A stretch of 64,000 nucleotides of DNA from Ignavibacteriae bacterium HGW-Ignavibacteriae-1 (lineage in GTDB: Bacteria > Bacteroidota > Ignavibacteria > Kapaibacteriales > UBA2268). Below the pieces are notes generated by a model. It saw nothing but the letters and a program-made list of their open reading frames with translations, was not told where the DNA came from and ran no database searches. This document shows, piece by piece, positions 44,904 to 53,233 of the stretch (within the stretch, counting starts at the first letter, position 1; each line of letters starts with the position of its first letter). A program made the translations under genes and the position numbers. The stretch covers positions 100,042 through 164,041 of the forward strand of contig PGYU01000004.1 of NCBI GenBank assembly GCA_002839825.1, written 5' to 3'.

Positions 44904-45577
44904 AATTCTATCGTCTCGCCGAATTCCATTACACGTGCTTTTTTATTGATTGCACTAACTTTCCCCACGAATTCATGTGGGTCAGCCTCAATCACCTCAA
45001 AAGTGTTGTAATGCATCGGAATTGCAAGTTCGGGATTGACGAAATCCACTGCTATGACTGCATCGTCAATTCCCATCGTGAAATTATCGCCAATTGGAAG
45101 CATCATAATATCAATTTTGTCCAATTCGCCAATCAATTTCATATCCAAGAATAATCCCGTATCGCCGCAATGGTAAACAGTTTGTCCGCCCATTTTGATT
45201 ACGATACCGGCAGGATTGCCCAACTCGCCACTATCTGCAGTCCACGAACCATGGTGCGCAATTGTGAATTTCAATCGCCCAAATGGGAAGTTGAATCCGC
45301 CGCCAATGTGCATTTTGTGGTTCTTCACAGCTTTATCGTCAAGGTAATGCCCGATTTCGTTGATACAAATTACCGTCGCATTGCATCGCTTGGCTAATTC
45401 AAATGTATCTCCGATATGGTCGCCGTGAGCGTGAGTCAATACTATGTAATCAACTTGAATATCATCAGCGTTGACAGTTGCGTTTTTATTGTTCGTAATG
45501 AATGGGTCAATGATTAGTTTGTAAGTCCCATCGTCAAGTATAAAGCACGAATGCCCTATGTAAGTGATTTTCAACAT
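44900..45577 (-). CDS. UPF0173 metallo-beta-lactamase-fold hydrolase
   Basis: Cytoplasmic 225-residue protein with the metallo-beta-lactamase fold of the UPF0173/UlaG-like group. The zinc ligands are in VLTHAHGDHIGDTF (HxHxDH); AHHGSWTADSG supplies a further His, TVYHCGDTGLF an Asp, and PMHYNTFE near the end the last His. The opening ITYIGHSCFILDDGTYKLIIDPF is the family start. A strong ribosome-binding site (AGGAGG) lies 4 bases before the chosen ATG (45577). The substrate of UPF0173 proteins is not known; UlaG itself hydrolyses a sugar lactone. Confidence 0.93.
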   Translation of the reverse strand: MLKITYIGHSCFILDDGTYKLIIDPFITNNKNATVNADDIQVDYIVLTHAHGDHIGDTFELAKRCNATVICINEIGHYLDDKAVKNHKMHIGGGFNFPFGRLKFTIAHHGSWTADSGELGNPAGIVIKMGGQTVYHCGDTGLFLDMKLIGELDKIDIMMLPIGDNFTMGIDDAVIAVDFVNPELAIPMHYNTFEVIEADPHEFVGKVSAINKKARVMEFGETIEF

Positions 45578-45718
45578 TTTGCCTCCTATTGTAGTTAACA
45601 ATCAATCAAATCATTTGTAAAACGTTTATAACCAAAAATATAAATAATTTTACAGTTTGCTACTTTAAACGAAGTCAATTTTACGAAAAAATTTTAAATA
45701 GTACAAGGAGTTTTTGAA

Positions 45719-46042
45719 ATGTCTAATGCAATTCATGTAACAGATGCTGATTTTGATTCTGTAGTTTTGAAGTCCGATATACCGGTTTTGATTGATTTTT
45801 GGGCGGCTTGGTGCGGTCCTTGCAAACTTATCGGTCCAATAGTCGAGGAACTTGCCGGAGAATATGCCGGAAAATTCAAAATTTGCAAACTTGATGTTGA
45901 CAACAACCAAAAGACTGCGTTCCAATATGGAATTCGCTCAATCCCTACCATTCTCATTTTTAAGAATGGGGAAGTTGTGGATTCGATTCTTGGTGCAGTG
46001 CCTAAACAAAAAATCGTTGATAGAATTCAAACTCACATTTAA
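45719..46042 (+). CDS. trxA: thioredoxin
   Basis: Cytoplasmic thioredoxin of 107 residues, the general disulfide reductant for ribonucleotide reductase, peroxiredoxins and Met-sulfoxide reductases. The active site is FWAAWCGPCK (Cys32/Cys35), with the buried Asp at 26 and the cis-Pro loop SIPTILIFKNG near 75. A ribosome-binding site (AAGGAG) ends about 8 bases before the ATG. The pterin dehydratase gene begins 11 bases after its stop, with the stop context supplying that gene's GGAG. It is the likely electron donor for the peroxiredoxin and fRMsr encoded in this window. Confidence 0.97.
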   Translation: MSNAIHVTDADFDSVVLKSDIPVLIDFWAAWCGPCKLIGPIVEELAGEYAGKFKICKLDVDNNQKTAFQYGIRSIPTILIFKNGEVVDSILGAVPKQKIVDRIQTHI

Positions 46043-46053
46043 TGGAGATTATT

Positions 46054-46347
46054 ATGCCAAGACCAACTTTATGCGATGAGCAAGAGATAGAACTTTTCCT
46101 CAGTAATTTACCACTTTGGGAACGTGACGACAAATTGATTGTCCGAGAACTTGTGTTCTCGAATTTTGTAGCGGCAGTGGGAGCGATTAATTCAATTGCT
46201 GTGCTTGCCGAAGTAGCCGACCATCACCCCGACGTTTTGATTTACGGGTACAACAAGCTCCGAATTTCGCTGAGCACACACGATAAAGGCGGCTTGACAA
46301 AAGCAGATTTCGAACTTGCGAAAAAAATTGACGACTTAAAATTTTAA
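46054..46347 (+). CDS. phhB: pterin-4a-carbinolamine dehydratase
   Basis: A 97-residue PCD/DCoH-family enzyme that dehydrates 4a-hydroxy-tetrahydrobiopterin, normally formed during aromatic amino-acid hydroxylation. Family marks are NLPLWERDDKLIVRELVF, AEVADHHPDVLIYGYNKLRISLSTHDKGGLTKAD, with the two adjacent active-site histidines in DHHPD. The start at 46054 is chosen because GGAG lies 6 bases upstream; the ATG at 46042 overlaps that site and the trxA stop. No phenylalanine hydroxylase is close by. A palindrome (46332-46351) straddles its stop codon and a terminator follows. Confidence 0.95.
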   Translation: MPRPTLCDEQEIELFLSNLPLWERDDKLIVRELVFSNFVAAVGAINSIAVLAEVADHHPDVLIYGYNKLRISLSTHDKGGLTKADFELAKKIDDLKF

Positions 46348-46962
46348 GTCGCCATAATATTCGATAATAGCAGGGCTGTCCAAATGGGCAGCCTTTTTTT
46401 TGTTGGGACGGGACAAATATAACATATAAATCAACAACTTAGAGAAATATCCACATGTTAACAAGAAAAAATATAATCAACAATTTGTATCAATTTATTA
46501 TATTGTCAACTTATTACAGTAATAACATTAAAAACTGTAAACTTTTTTTAGGACGAGACAGGACTAAAAAAATCCCCCTGCTCGCAAACTCGCTTTCCCC
46601 CTTTGCCAAAGGGGGATTAAGGGGGATTTGTATTTTTTTAACATAGCCCACGAATTTATTCGTGGGGGTGGAGATAAGTTGACGTTTGTAGATGTGCCAC
46701 ACCTCGCAAATGTGAACATCTTAATTGAATAATTAATCCCATGACTCCAAGCGCCTCAGGTGTGGCACATCTTATTTAATGGTCGAGGAGTGTTGTAATT
46801 ATTATTTTTGAAAATTTCTCAACTTTTATTTGGAATGAGAAAATTATTTTATATTAGTAATGTGACAAAAAACTCTTTGGATTTTTGTTTTTTGAAATGG
46901 GATTCTCGCTACAAAATTGAGCCCAAACAGGGCTAAATTTTATTGTTATAACTGGAGTTGTT
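46348..46962. repeat. 615-bp intergenic region: terminator and three dispersed repeat units
   Basis: No gene is supported. Units after the terminator: GTCCTAAAAAAAG-type tail in reverse at 46547-46560; a C/G-run element at 46569-46629, nearly identical to the reverse complement of 7655-7712; a CCCACGAAT-TT-ATTCGTGGG palindrome at about 46647-46666, followed by GTGGAGATAAGTTGACG, shared in reverse with 59076-59121; and a long inverted repeat with 15-bp arms AGATGTGCCACACCT at 46690-46704 and 46758-46772 around a 53-base spacer. 46773-46962 is plain AT-rich sequence leading to the T9SS gene start and presumably holds its promoter, which I cannot place. Confidence 0.85.
46373..46400 (+). terminator. 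rho-independent terminator after phhB
   Basis: GGGCTGTCC-AAAT-GGGCAGCC folds into a hairpin followed by eight T residues, 26 bases after the stop codon. It closely resembles the terminator at 15811-15838 in reverse orientation. Confidence 0.85.
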
Positions 46963-48183
46963 ATGAAAACATTAACTATATTTGTTTTATTTTTTATATT
47001 TATCAATCATGGGTATTCCGATTGGGAACCGTGTAGCGGTTTGCCTGATAATTCAGAAACTTTATCCCAATTTATGAAAGTAAATGATGATGTGTTACAC
47101 ATTGGCACAATTTCAGGTCTTCATGTTTCTATGAATAATGGAGATAGTTGGAATTTTATAGGTTTTAATTCGAGGGTAGTTTATGATATAGCGTTTCCGG
47201 ATGATAAACTTATTGTCGCAACCTCTATTGGAATATTCTTATCTGCGGATATGGGACAGAATTGGACTTTGAAAATGAATGGAATAAGTGATTCAAACCC
47301 CAATGTGATTAAAAATATTTACTCATGTGAAAATTTTGTATTGGCGTCAAAAATTGATCGCAAAACTGGTCCTAAATATGGAAATTATTTATATATATCC
47401 AAGGATTATGGAGATAATTGGGTTGAGATTGGTTCGGTTGTGCGTGATTTGCCTATACTTGAATTATATGTTCATGATTGTAATATATATGCAGTAACAT
47501 ATTATAAAATATATTTTTCAAGAGATGAAGGTAAAACCTGGGATACATTCTTGGAACCATTTACTGAGTTTGATTCATTTACTAAAATAGCAATCCATAA
47601 TGATTGTATATATATATTTGATGTATATAGAAATATTTACATTTCATTAGATAAGGGTGTAACTTGGAAAACTCGCGAATTACTTCATAAAGCCGAAGTT
47701 ATCGTTTCAGTAACTGATTCAATAGTTTTTATTTCAACATATTCGAATGGAGTTTATTTTAGTACTAATAATGGCGATAACTGGATAGGACCTATTAAAA
47801 TCAATAATCCAATATGGACAGTTACTCATTGTATTAATTCCGAGTATGTATTTGTCATTGAAATACCAAACGATCAAAATCTTCCTAGAATTTATCGAAT
47901 AAAAACTTCAGATTTAGGGGTGTTAGCTTCTGTACCTAGTGAGATAACCGAGAGCACTTTCTCCATCCACCCCAATCCCGCAACGGAATATATTACAATC
48001 CAAACATCGGAAGTTTTGGAAACATCAGCAGTTTTGGAAGTTAAAATTTTGAATATGCTTGGAGAAATTGTGTTATCAGTCAATTTGGAATCACAAAGCA
48101 ATAGAATTGATGTTTCATCTTTAACGCCCGGAATGTATTTCATAAGCATCGGAAACAAAGTACAGAAATTTATAAAGTTGTAG
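46963..48183 (+). CDS. T9SS-exported BNR/sortilin-like repeat protein
   Basis: Exported protein of 406 residues with a signal peptide (about 1-19, ending NHGYS). Repeats of the BNR type run through the body: SMNNGDSWNF, SADMGQNWTL, SKDYGDNWVE, SRDEGKTWDT, SLDKGVTWKT and STNNGDNWIG, spaced about 40-50 residues apart, giving a propeller of roughly six or seven blades. The sorting domain opens TFSIHPNPATEYITI and ends GMYFISIGNKVQKFIKL. The loop where the two sibling genes carry palindromes holds an 18-bp tandem duplication here (48012-48039), encoding VLETSA-VLE. Dispersed repeats flank the gene on both sides. Confidence 0.87.
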   Translation: MKTLTIFVLFFIFINHGYSDWEPCSGLPDNSETLSQFMKVNDDVLHIGTISGLHVSMNNGDSWNFIGFNSRVVYDIAFPDDKLIVATSIGIFLSADMGQNWTLKMNGISDSNPNVIKNIYSCENFVLASKIDRKTGPKYGNYLYISKDYGDNWVEIGSVVRDLPILELYVHDCNIYAVTYYKIYFSRDEGKTWDTFLEPFTEFDSFTKIAIHNDCIYIFDVYRNIYISLDKGVTWKTRELLHKAEVIVSVTDSIVFISTYSNGVYFSTNNGDNWIGPIKINNPIWTVTHCINSEYVFVIEIPNDQNLPRIYRIKTSDLGVLASVPSEITESTFSIHPNPATEYITIQTSEVLETSAVLEVKILNMLGEIVLSVNLESQSNRIDVSSLTPGMYFISIGNKVQKFIKL

Positions 48184-48506
48184 TTATAGTTTATCCTCCC
48201 GTCATCTATAACACCTGACGGGACATGTTTTAAAGGCTTGATTCTTCGCCTTCGGCTCAGAATGACGAATACAACTTTTTTCGACCTTTGCGTTTCTTTC
48301 TTTGCGTCCTTTGCGGTTAAATGTTTTGATTTTAATCATGTCCATCTGATAATCCTGTTCAAGAAAGGACAGAACGCTGTTCTGTCCCTACATTTCAGAT
48401 GTGCCACACCTGGCGGGTGTGGCACATCTAAGAAATCCTACTACATTAAAAAAAAAAGAGTCTGCCCTTTTGAGGCAAACCCTTTTTTAAATTTTGCTTG
48501 CAATTC
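48184..48506. repeat. 323-bp intergenic region: hairpins and dispersed repeats
   Basis: No gene. Units: an 8-bp-arm hairpin TCCCGTCA/TGACGGGA at 48197-48223, possibly a weak terminator for the T9SS gene; ATTCTTCGCCTTCGGCTCAG (48241-48260, continuing AATGAC), a palindrome-like unit; TTTGCGTCCTTTGCGGTTAA at about 48301-48320, recurring near 59150-59180; the GGACAGAAC-GCT-GTTCTGTCC hairpin at 48367-48387; and AGATGTGCCACACC arms at 48397-48429 around a 5-base loop. The last two occur together, in the same order and spacing, at 15739-15800. Confidence 0.85.
48451..48487 (-). terminator. rho-independent terminator after dps
   Basis: On the minus strand AAAAGGGTTTGCC and GGCAGACTCTTTT form a long stem with two G-T pairs and a 7-base loop, leading into a T-run (A-run at 48448-48457 on the plus strand). 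It lies 20 bases after the dps stop. Confidence 0.8.
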
Positions 48507-48983
48507 TTATTTGTTCAGATAAGCAGAATACATCCAAACGGATTTTTCTTGTTCGCGAATATAATCGCTCATCAGAGCGTTTGTGCCTTCGTCGCCTGCA
48601 TCAGCTGCTAATTCGAGAATTTCTCTTTGCAAAGTGATGATGTATTTGAATGAATTCAGTACTTCTTCGACGCCTTTTTTGCCATCTTGGACATGTTTGC
48701 TTTCTTCGATTTTGGATAGTTTCGCATAATCTGTGTAGCTATGGTTTGGAGTAAATCCAAGTGTCAAAATCCGTTCGGCTACTTCGTCAATTTTCAAAAA
48801 GAGGTCATTGTACAATTCTTCAAATTTTACGTGAAGTTCGAAGAACTTTTCACCTTTGATATTCCAGTGATAGCCGCGAGTGTTTTGGTAGAAGAAGGAA
48901 TAGTTAGCAAGTAATTCATTCAATTTTGTAGCGAGTTGTTTTGTTTTTTCGGTGTCAAGACCGATTGCATTTAAATTTCCCAT
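48507..48983 (-). CDS. dps: Dps family DNA-protection/ferritin-like protein
   Basis: A 158-residue ferritin-like protein that forms dodecamers, oxidises and stores iron, and shields DNA during stress. Ferroxidase ligands at the subunit interface are visible: His39 in RGYHWNIKG, His51 in FFELHVKFEELYND, and Asp66/Glu70 in KIDEVAERIL. The four-helix pattern is complete and the length is typical. The N-terminus is short (MGNLNAIGLDTEKT) without a lysine-rich DNA-binding tail, so direct DNA binding is uncertain. A GAGGAAAAAT sequence just upstream gives a reasonable ribosome-binding site. It diverges from metG, with 168 bases between the starts. Confidence 0.95.
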   Translation of the reverse strand: MGNLNAIGLDTEKTKQLATKLNELLANYSFFYQNTRGYHWNIKGEKFFELHVKFEELYNDLFLKIDEVAERILTLGFTPNHSYTDYAKLSKIEESKHVQDGKKGVEEVLNSFKYIITLQREILELAADAGDEGTNALMSDYIREQEKSVWMYSAYLNK

Positions 48984-49151
48984 GATTATTTTTCCTCATA
49001 TTTAAACATACTATAAAAACGAAGTATTATGAAAATATTGTAATATTTGATTAAAGTTTTCAATATGCAATAAACTAATTAAAACGACTTAAAGTCGCTC
49101 CAAATTGCTATATTTGTAAGTTTGGAATATACCTGATACGGATTTATTAAA

Positions 49152-51317
49152 ATGAAGAAACGAACTCTTATTACGTCAGCCTTGCCTTATGCTAACGGAC
49201 ATTTACACTTGGGTCACGCTGCCGGAGCATATTTGCCCGCAGATATTTTTGCCCGCTTTATGCGACTGAGCGGCGAGGAAATTCTATATGTTTGCGGCTC
49301 CGACGAGCACGGCGTCGCTATTACGATTTCTGCTGAAAAGGAAAAAGTTACTCCTCAGCAAATCGTTGATAAATATCACTTCGCAAACAAGGAAGCCTTC
49401 GACAAATTCGGGATGACATTTGATATTTATTCCCGAACTTCCGAACCTTTGCATCACGAAACTGCACGAGAGTTTTTCGCTGATTTCTTGAAAAAAGGCT
49501 ATCTGACCGAAAAAGAAGAGGAGCAATTTTTCGACAAAGTTGCAGGAATTTTCCTTCCCGATAGGTACGTAGAAGGTGTTTGCCCAAACTGTGGATATGA
49601 CAAGGCTCGCGGCGACCAGTGCGATAGCTGCGGTGCTTATTATAATCAGACTGAACTCAAATCTCCCATTTCAATCGTATCGGGCAAAACTCCCGAAGTT
49701 CGCAAAACCACTCATTGGTATTTTGCATTTGACCAATTTCAAACTTTCTTGGAGGGATTTCTCCAGTCTCACGAGCATGAATGGAAGGAAAACGTGGTTG
49801 CACAAACTCGTAGTTGGCTCAAAGTCGGTATGGCAGAGCGTGCTATTACGAGAGATTTGGATTGGGGCGTCAAAATTGAGGGCATCGAAGGAATTTCCGA
49901 CGAAAAAGCCTTCGGCAAGAGGCTTTACGTATGGTTTGATGCCGTGCTTGGCTATATTTCGGCTACAAAAATTTGGGCTAACGAGAATAAAGAGGATTGG
50001 ACTAAATGGTGGAAAAATCCGGATACTGACTATATCGCATTCATCGGCAAGGACAATATCGTGTTTCATACATTGATTTTCCCTGCTTATTTGCACGGCT
50101 ATGGTGATTATATTTTGCCGCATAACGTGCCTGCAAATGAATTCTTGAATCTCGAAGGACAAAAATTCTCCAAATCGAGGAATTGGTCTATTGATTTGCA
50201 CGATTTTCTCGCTGATTTCCCGTCGCCAATTCATGTGGACGTGCTTCGTTACTCATTGGCGATGAATTTCCCCGAAACGAGAGATTCCGATTTCACATGG
50301 AAAGATTTCCAAACTCGCAACAATAGCGAATTAGCTTCAATATTCGGCAATTTTGTCAATCGTACACTTCAGTTTTTGCATAAAAATTATGAAGGAAATG
50401 TTCCCGAACTTTCCGGTAAATATGCCGATTTGGCTCAAGATTGGCAAACATGGGCAGAGTCTGATAATGCGGATGCTGATGCTTATGAATTATTTGTGAG
50501 CAAATATTCCGAAAACGATGCTAACGCTGTCAGATCATTAATCGAAGGAATTGCAAAATCCGACAAAAATTTCAGAAAATATCGCTTCCGTGACGGTATC
50601 ACAGATATTATGAACGTCGCAAGAGCTGCCAACAAATATTTCAATGACGAAGAGCCTTGGAAATCCGGCAAATCTGACCCTGAAAAATGCGCCAAAACAT
50701 TGTTCGTATGCTGCCAATTTGTTCGTACACTCGGCGTGCTTTTCGCACCGATTACGCCCAATACATCAGCTACAATCTTGAATCTGCTTTCGCAAAATAA
50801 CTACACCGGGCAATCTCAAAATGCCAATCCAATTGCGGCAAATCTATGGAAAGAAGCATCATATCCGACTTTGAAATCGGGAAGCCCAATTCACAAGCCG
50901 GAAATTTTGTTTACGCATATCGAAAATGATGTTGTTGAAGCACAAATGGCGAAGTTGGGCGATAAAGAAGCAAAGAATTCACAACCGGAGCAAGAGCTGA
51001 TTGACATTGATTATTTCTCGAAAGTGAAACTAGTAACGGCGAAAATCATAAGTGCCGAGAAGTTGCCCAAATCGAAAAAGTTGCTGAAATTGCAGATTGA
51101 TACTGGCGCCGAAAAACGTCAAATTCTGGCTGGAGTTGCCGAATTCTACGAACCGGATTATCTAATTGGGAAAATCATAGTCGTGGTAGCCAATCTTAAG
51201 CCTGCAAAATTAATGGGCGAAATGTCCGAAGGAATGATGCTGGCTGCGTCAAAAGACGGGAAATTGCTGTTCGTAACGCCGGAAAAAGAGATTGGTGAAG
51301 GTGCCGAAGTCAGATAG
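49152..51317 (+). CDS. metG: methionyl-tRNA synthetase
   Basis: Class I aminoacyl-tRNA synthetase of 721 residues. The HIGH-type motif is in ALPYANGHLHLGHAAG (about residues 11-26), the zinc knuckle is CPNCGYDKARGDQCDSCG near 142-160, and the KMSKS loop is KFSKS (about 338-342). The C-terminal ~110 residues are a tRNA-binding OB domain (DYFSKVKLVTAKIISAEKLPKSKKLLKL ... AKLMGEMSEGMMLAA, landmark only), giving the long dimeric form. A 40-residue insertion in the anticodon-binding region (SDNADADAYELFVSKYSENDANAV) is acidic. It stands alone and ends 5 bases before the convergent nusB stop. Confidence 0.97.
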   Translation: MKKRTLITSALPYANGHLHLGHAAGAYLPADIFARFMRLSGEEILYVCGSDEHGVAITISAEKEKVTPQQIVDKYHFANKEAFDKFGMTFDIYSRTSEPLHHETAREFFADFLKKGYLTEKEEEQFFDKVAGIFLPDRYVEGVCPNCGYDKARGDQCDSCGAYYNQTELKSPISIVSGKTPEVRKTTHWYFAFDQFQTFLEGFLQSHEHEWKENVVAQTRSWLKVGMAERAITRDLDWGVKIEGIEGISDEKAFGKRLYVWFDAVLGYISATKIWANENKEDWTKWWKNPDTDYIAFIGKDNIVFHTLIFPAYLHGYGDYILPHNVPANEFLNLEGQKFSKSRNWSIDLHDFLADFPSPIHVDVLRYSLAMNFPETRDSDFTWKDFQTRNNSELASIFGNFVNRTLQFLHKNYEGNVPELSGKYADLAQDWQTWAESDNADADAYELFVSKYSENDANAVRSLIEGIAKSDKNFRKYRFRDGITDIMNVARAANKYFNDEEPWKSGKSDPEKCAKTLFVCCQFVRTLGVLFAPITPNTSATILNLLSQNNYTGQSQNANPIAANLWKEASYPTLKSGSPIHKPEILFTHIENDVVEAQMAKLGDKEAKNSQPEQELIDIDYFSKVKLVTAKIISAEKLPKSKKLLKLQIDTGAEKRQILAGVAEFYEPDYLIGKIIVVVANLKPAKLMGEMSEGMMLAASKDGKLLFVTPEKEIGEGAEVR

Positions 51318-51322
51318 TCCGA

Positions 51323-51919
51323 CTATTTATCCCAACCAATCAGCCCTCTGCCTGTTTTGTTGATATCGCCGCTTTCGTTAAGCTCTTTGAGTATTTTATC
51401 GAGTATTCCGTTTATAAATACGTAGCTTTTGTCGGTGGAATATCGTTTGGCAATGGACAATGCTTCGTTCAGAGTCACAAATGGCGGCACGTCATCGAAA
51501 TAGATGAACTCGTTCGTCGCCATGTGAATCAAAATTTTATCAGTCAAGGTGATTCTATCAAAATTCCAATTTGAAGAATTATCCTGGATTGTCTTATTGA
51601 ACCTTTCCATATTTTCGACACAGTGAAGTAGAAGCTTTTTAGCAAATTCCTCGTCACTTTCAGTCCAAATAATCGGAATATCGGCTTCCAGCTCATATAC
51701 TTCGTCGGGTTTGAGGATTTTATTTTCTACCAAATGCTCTTCATTATCGCCAAAGTTGAATCGGCGGTAGAAGATGTGGGAATAAATTTTATCAATGGGC
51801 GTGTCGGATACAATTTTGACCATTAATAACTGGAGAACCTTCTCACGTGCTAATCTGCGATTGCCTCGTAAGGTGGTTACCCTGCTTAGAGGGAAAGAAT
51901 CTTGGTTTTCAAATGGCAT
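51323..51919 (-). CDS. nusB: transcription antitermination factor NusB
   Basis: RNA-binding antitermination factor of 198 residues that works with NusE (S10) on rRNA leaders. It opens with SRVTTLRGNRRLAREKVLQLLMVKIV, where NusB proteins carry the R-rich first helix, and its core contains NWNFDRITLTDKILIHMATNEFIYFDDVPPFVTLNEALSIAKRYSTDKSYVFINGILDKI (landmark, about 117-175), the classic C-terminal NusB signature. It is longer than the ~140-residue E. coli protein because of an internal insertion (about 45-95), a form also found in Bacteroidota. It is convergent with metG and is followed upstream by a 182-base AT-rich intergenic stretch. Confidence 0.93.
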   Translation of the reverse strand: MPFENQDSFPLSRVTTLRGNRRLAREKVLQLLMVKIVSDTPIDKIYSHIFYRRFNFGDNEEHLVENKILKPDEVYELEADIPIIWTESDEEFAKKLLLHCVENMERFNKTIQDNSSNWNFDRITLTDKILIHMATNEFIYFDDVPPFVTLNEALSIAKRYSTDKSYVFINGILDKILKELNESGDINKTGRGLIGWDK

Positions 51920-52101
51920 TTATCATAATACAAAATAATCAATATTCAAAAATAACACTTTTTTTTGAATGTATGACTAAAAAATAAATACAATTTCTTA
52001 TATTCATTTCCTTCAATCATATTAAGAGAGTGTTACATATTAATTTCTATAATTTATCAATTGTAGAAATAGCTTAAAAATATAGTGAAAATTGGATTGT
52101 T

Positions 52102-53232
52102 ATGAGCGAGAAAAACGAACTATTTGAATTTGAAACCGAAGGTGATTCAATAACTGTGAAACCTTCGGGCGAGCTTGTTATGACAAATGCTGATAATTAC
52201 GATTTGAAGCAAATGCCAATTTCAAAAGATACCAAAAAAATAACATTGGATTTGGAAAATGTTGAGCGTTACGATACATATCTTCTCGCTTTCATTTTCA
52301 GAATCGAAAAAATGTGCAAGGAAAAAGAAATCGAATTTGAGTTGATTGGTGTAGATACTGACATGCAAAGCTATCTTGACTTGCTTATGCCAAAAGAAGA
52401 AATCGAACCAGAAGAAGAAGAGAAAGGCTCAAAATTCGTTTTAAAGGTCGAAAATTTTGGCAATAATATCAAAACCCAATTAAGCGACATTCATGATTTC
52501 GTAGAATTCTTTGGCATTTTGGCTACAAAGGCTATGAAATTGATTTTCAAACCACTATCAATGAGGTGGGAAGATTTTCCGGCTCAGGTGTTTCGTTCCG
52601 GAGTGATGGCTTTGCCGATTACTATGTTGATTGTATTTTTAATCGGACTTATAACAGGCTACCAAGGGGCAACACAGCTAAAACGCTTTGGTGCTGATAT
52701 GTTTATTGCGGATTTGATAGGTATTTCAATCACTCGAGAATTATCGCCACTTATGGTCGCCATTCTCGTTGCAGGAAGGTCGGGCTCTGCATTTGCAGCT
52801 GAAATTGGCTCGATGAAAGTCACAGACGAAATCAATGCCATGACCTCAATGGGATATGACAAGTATGAGTTTTTAGTCTTACCTCGAGTCTTAGCTGTTG
52901 TATTATCTATGCCATTTATTGTTATGATTTGCAATGTAGTTGGTTTGTTTGGTGGTCTTATTGCTGCTATTTCAACATTAGATATAACTGTAATAAGCTA
53001 CGTTAATCGTTTGGAAATGTCGTTGACTTATGGCGATATTGCTTCGGGTTTGATTAAGAGCATATTTTTTGGCTTTGTTATCTCTTCAATAGGTTGCTAC
53101 AAAGGTCTAAAGGTAGAAGGTGGTGCAGATTCAGTCGGTAGAATGACAACATCATCGGTAGTTGCAGCCGTTTTCATGATTATTTTGTCGGATGCTATTT
53201 TTACATTTATTTTTCAAGCAATAGGGATTTAA
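52102..53232 (+). CDS. MlaE-type ABC permease with fused STAS domain
   Basis: Inner-membrane permease (376 residues) of the Mla/Mce lipid-transport type, which moves phospholipids between inner and outer membrane. The first ~120 residues form a STAS-like domain (TVKPSGELVMTNADNYDL, KITLDLENVERYDTYLLAFIFRI), fused ahead of the permease as in some MlaE relatives that lack a separate MlaB. The permease (about 150-376) has five or six helices with QVFRSGVMALPITMLIVFLIGLITGYQGATQL and the loop EIGSMKVTDEINAMTSMGYDKYEFLVLPRVLAV (landmarks). A 52-base AT-rich leader precedes it. The ATPase gene starts two bases after its stop codon. Confidence 0.93.
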   Translation: MSEKNELFEFETEGDSITVKPSGELVMTNADNYDLKQMPISKDTKKITLDLENVERYDTYLLAFIFRIEKMCKEKEIEFELIGVDTDMQSYLDLLMPKEEIEPEEEEKGSKFVLKVENFGNNIKTQLSDIHDFVEFFGILATKAMKLIFKPLSMRWEDFPAQVFRSGVMALPITMLIVFLIGLITGYQGATQLKRFGADMFIADLIGISITRELSPLMVAILVAGRSGSAFAAEIGSMKVTDEINAMTSMGYDKYEFLVLPRVLAVVLSMPFIVMICNVVGLFGGLIAAISTLDITVISYVNRLEMSLTYGDIASGLIKSIFFGFVISSIGCYKGLKVEGGADSVGRMTTSSVVAAVFMIILSDAIFTFIFQAIGI

Positions 53233-53233
53233 A

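Noticed and set aside
52000..52101. Candidate sigma-type promoter before the MlaE-type gene
   Set aside because: Many AT-rich hexamers fit loosely at several spacings, so no single promoter could be argued from sequence alone.
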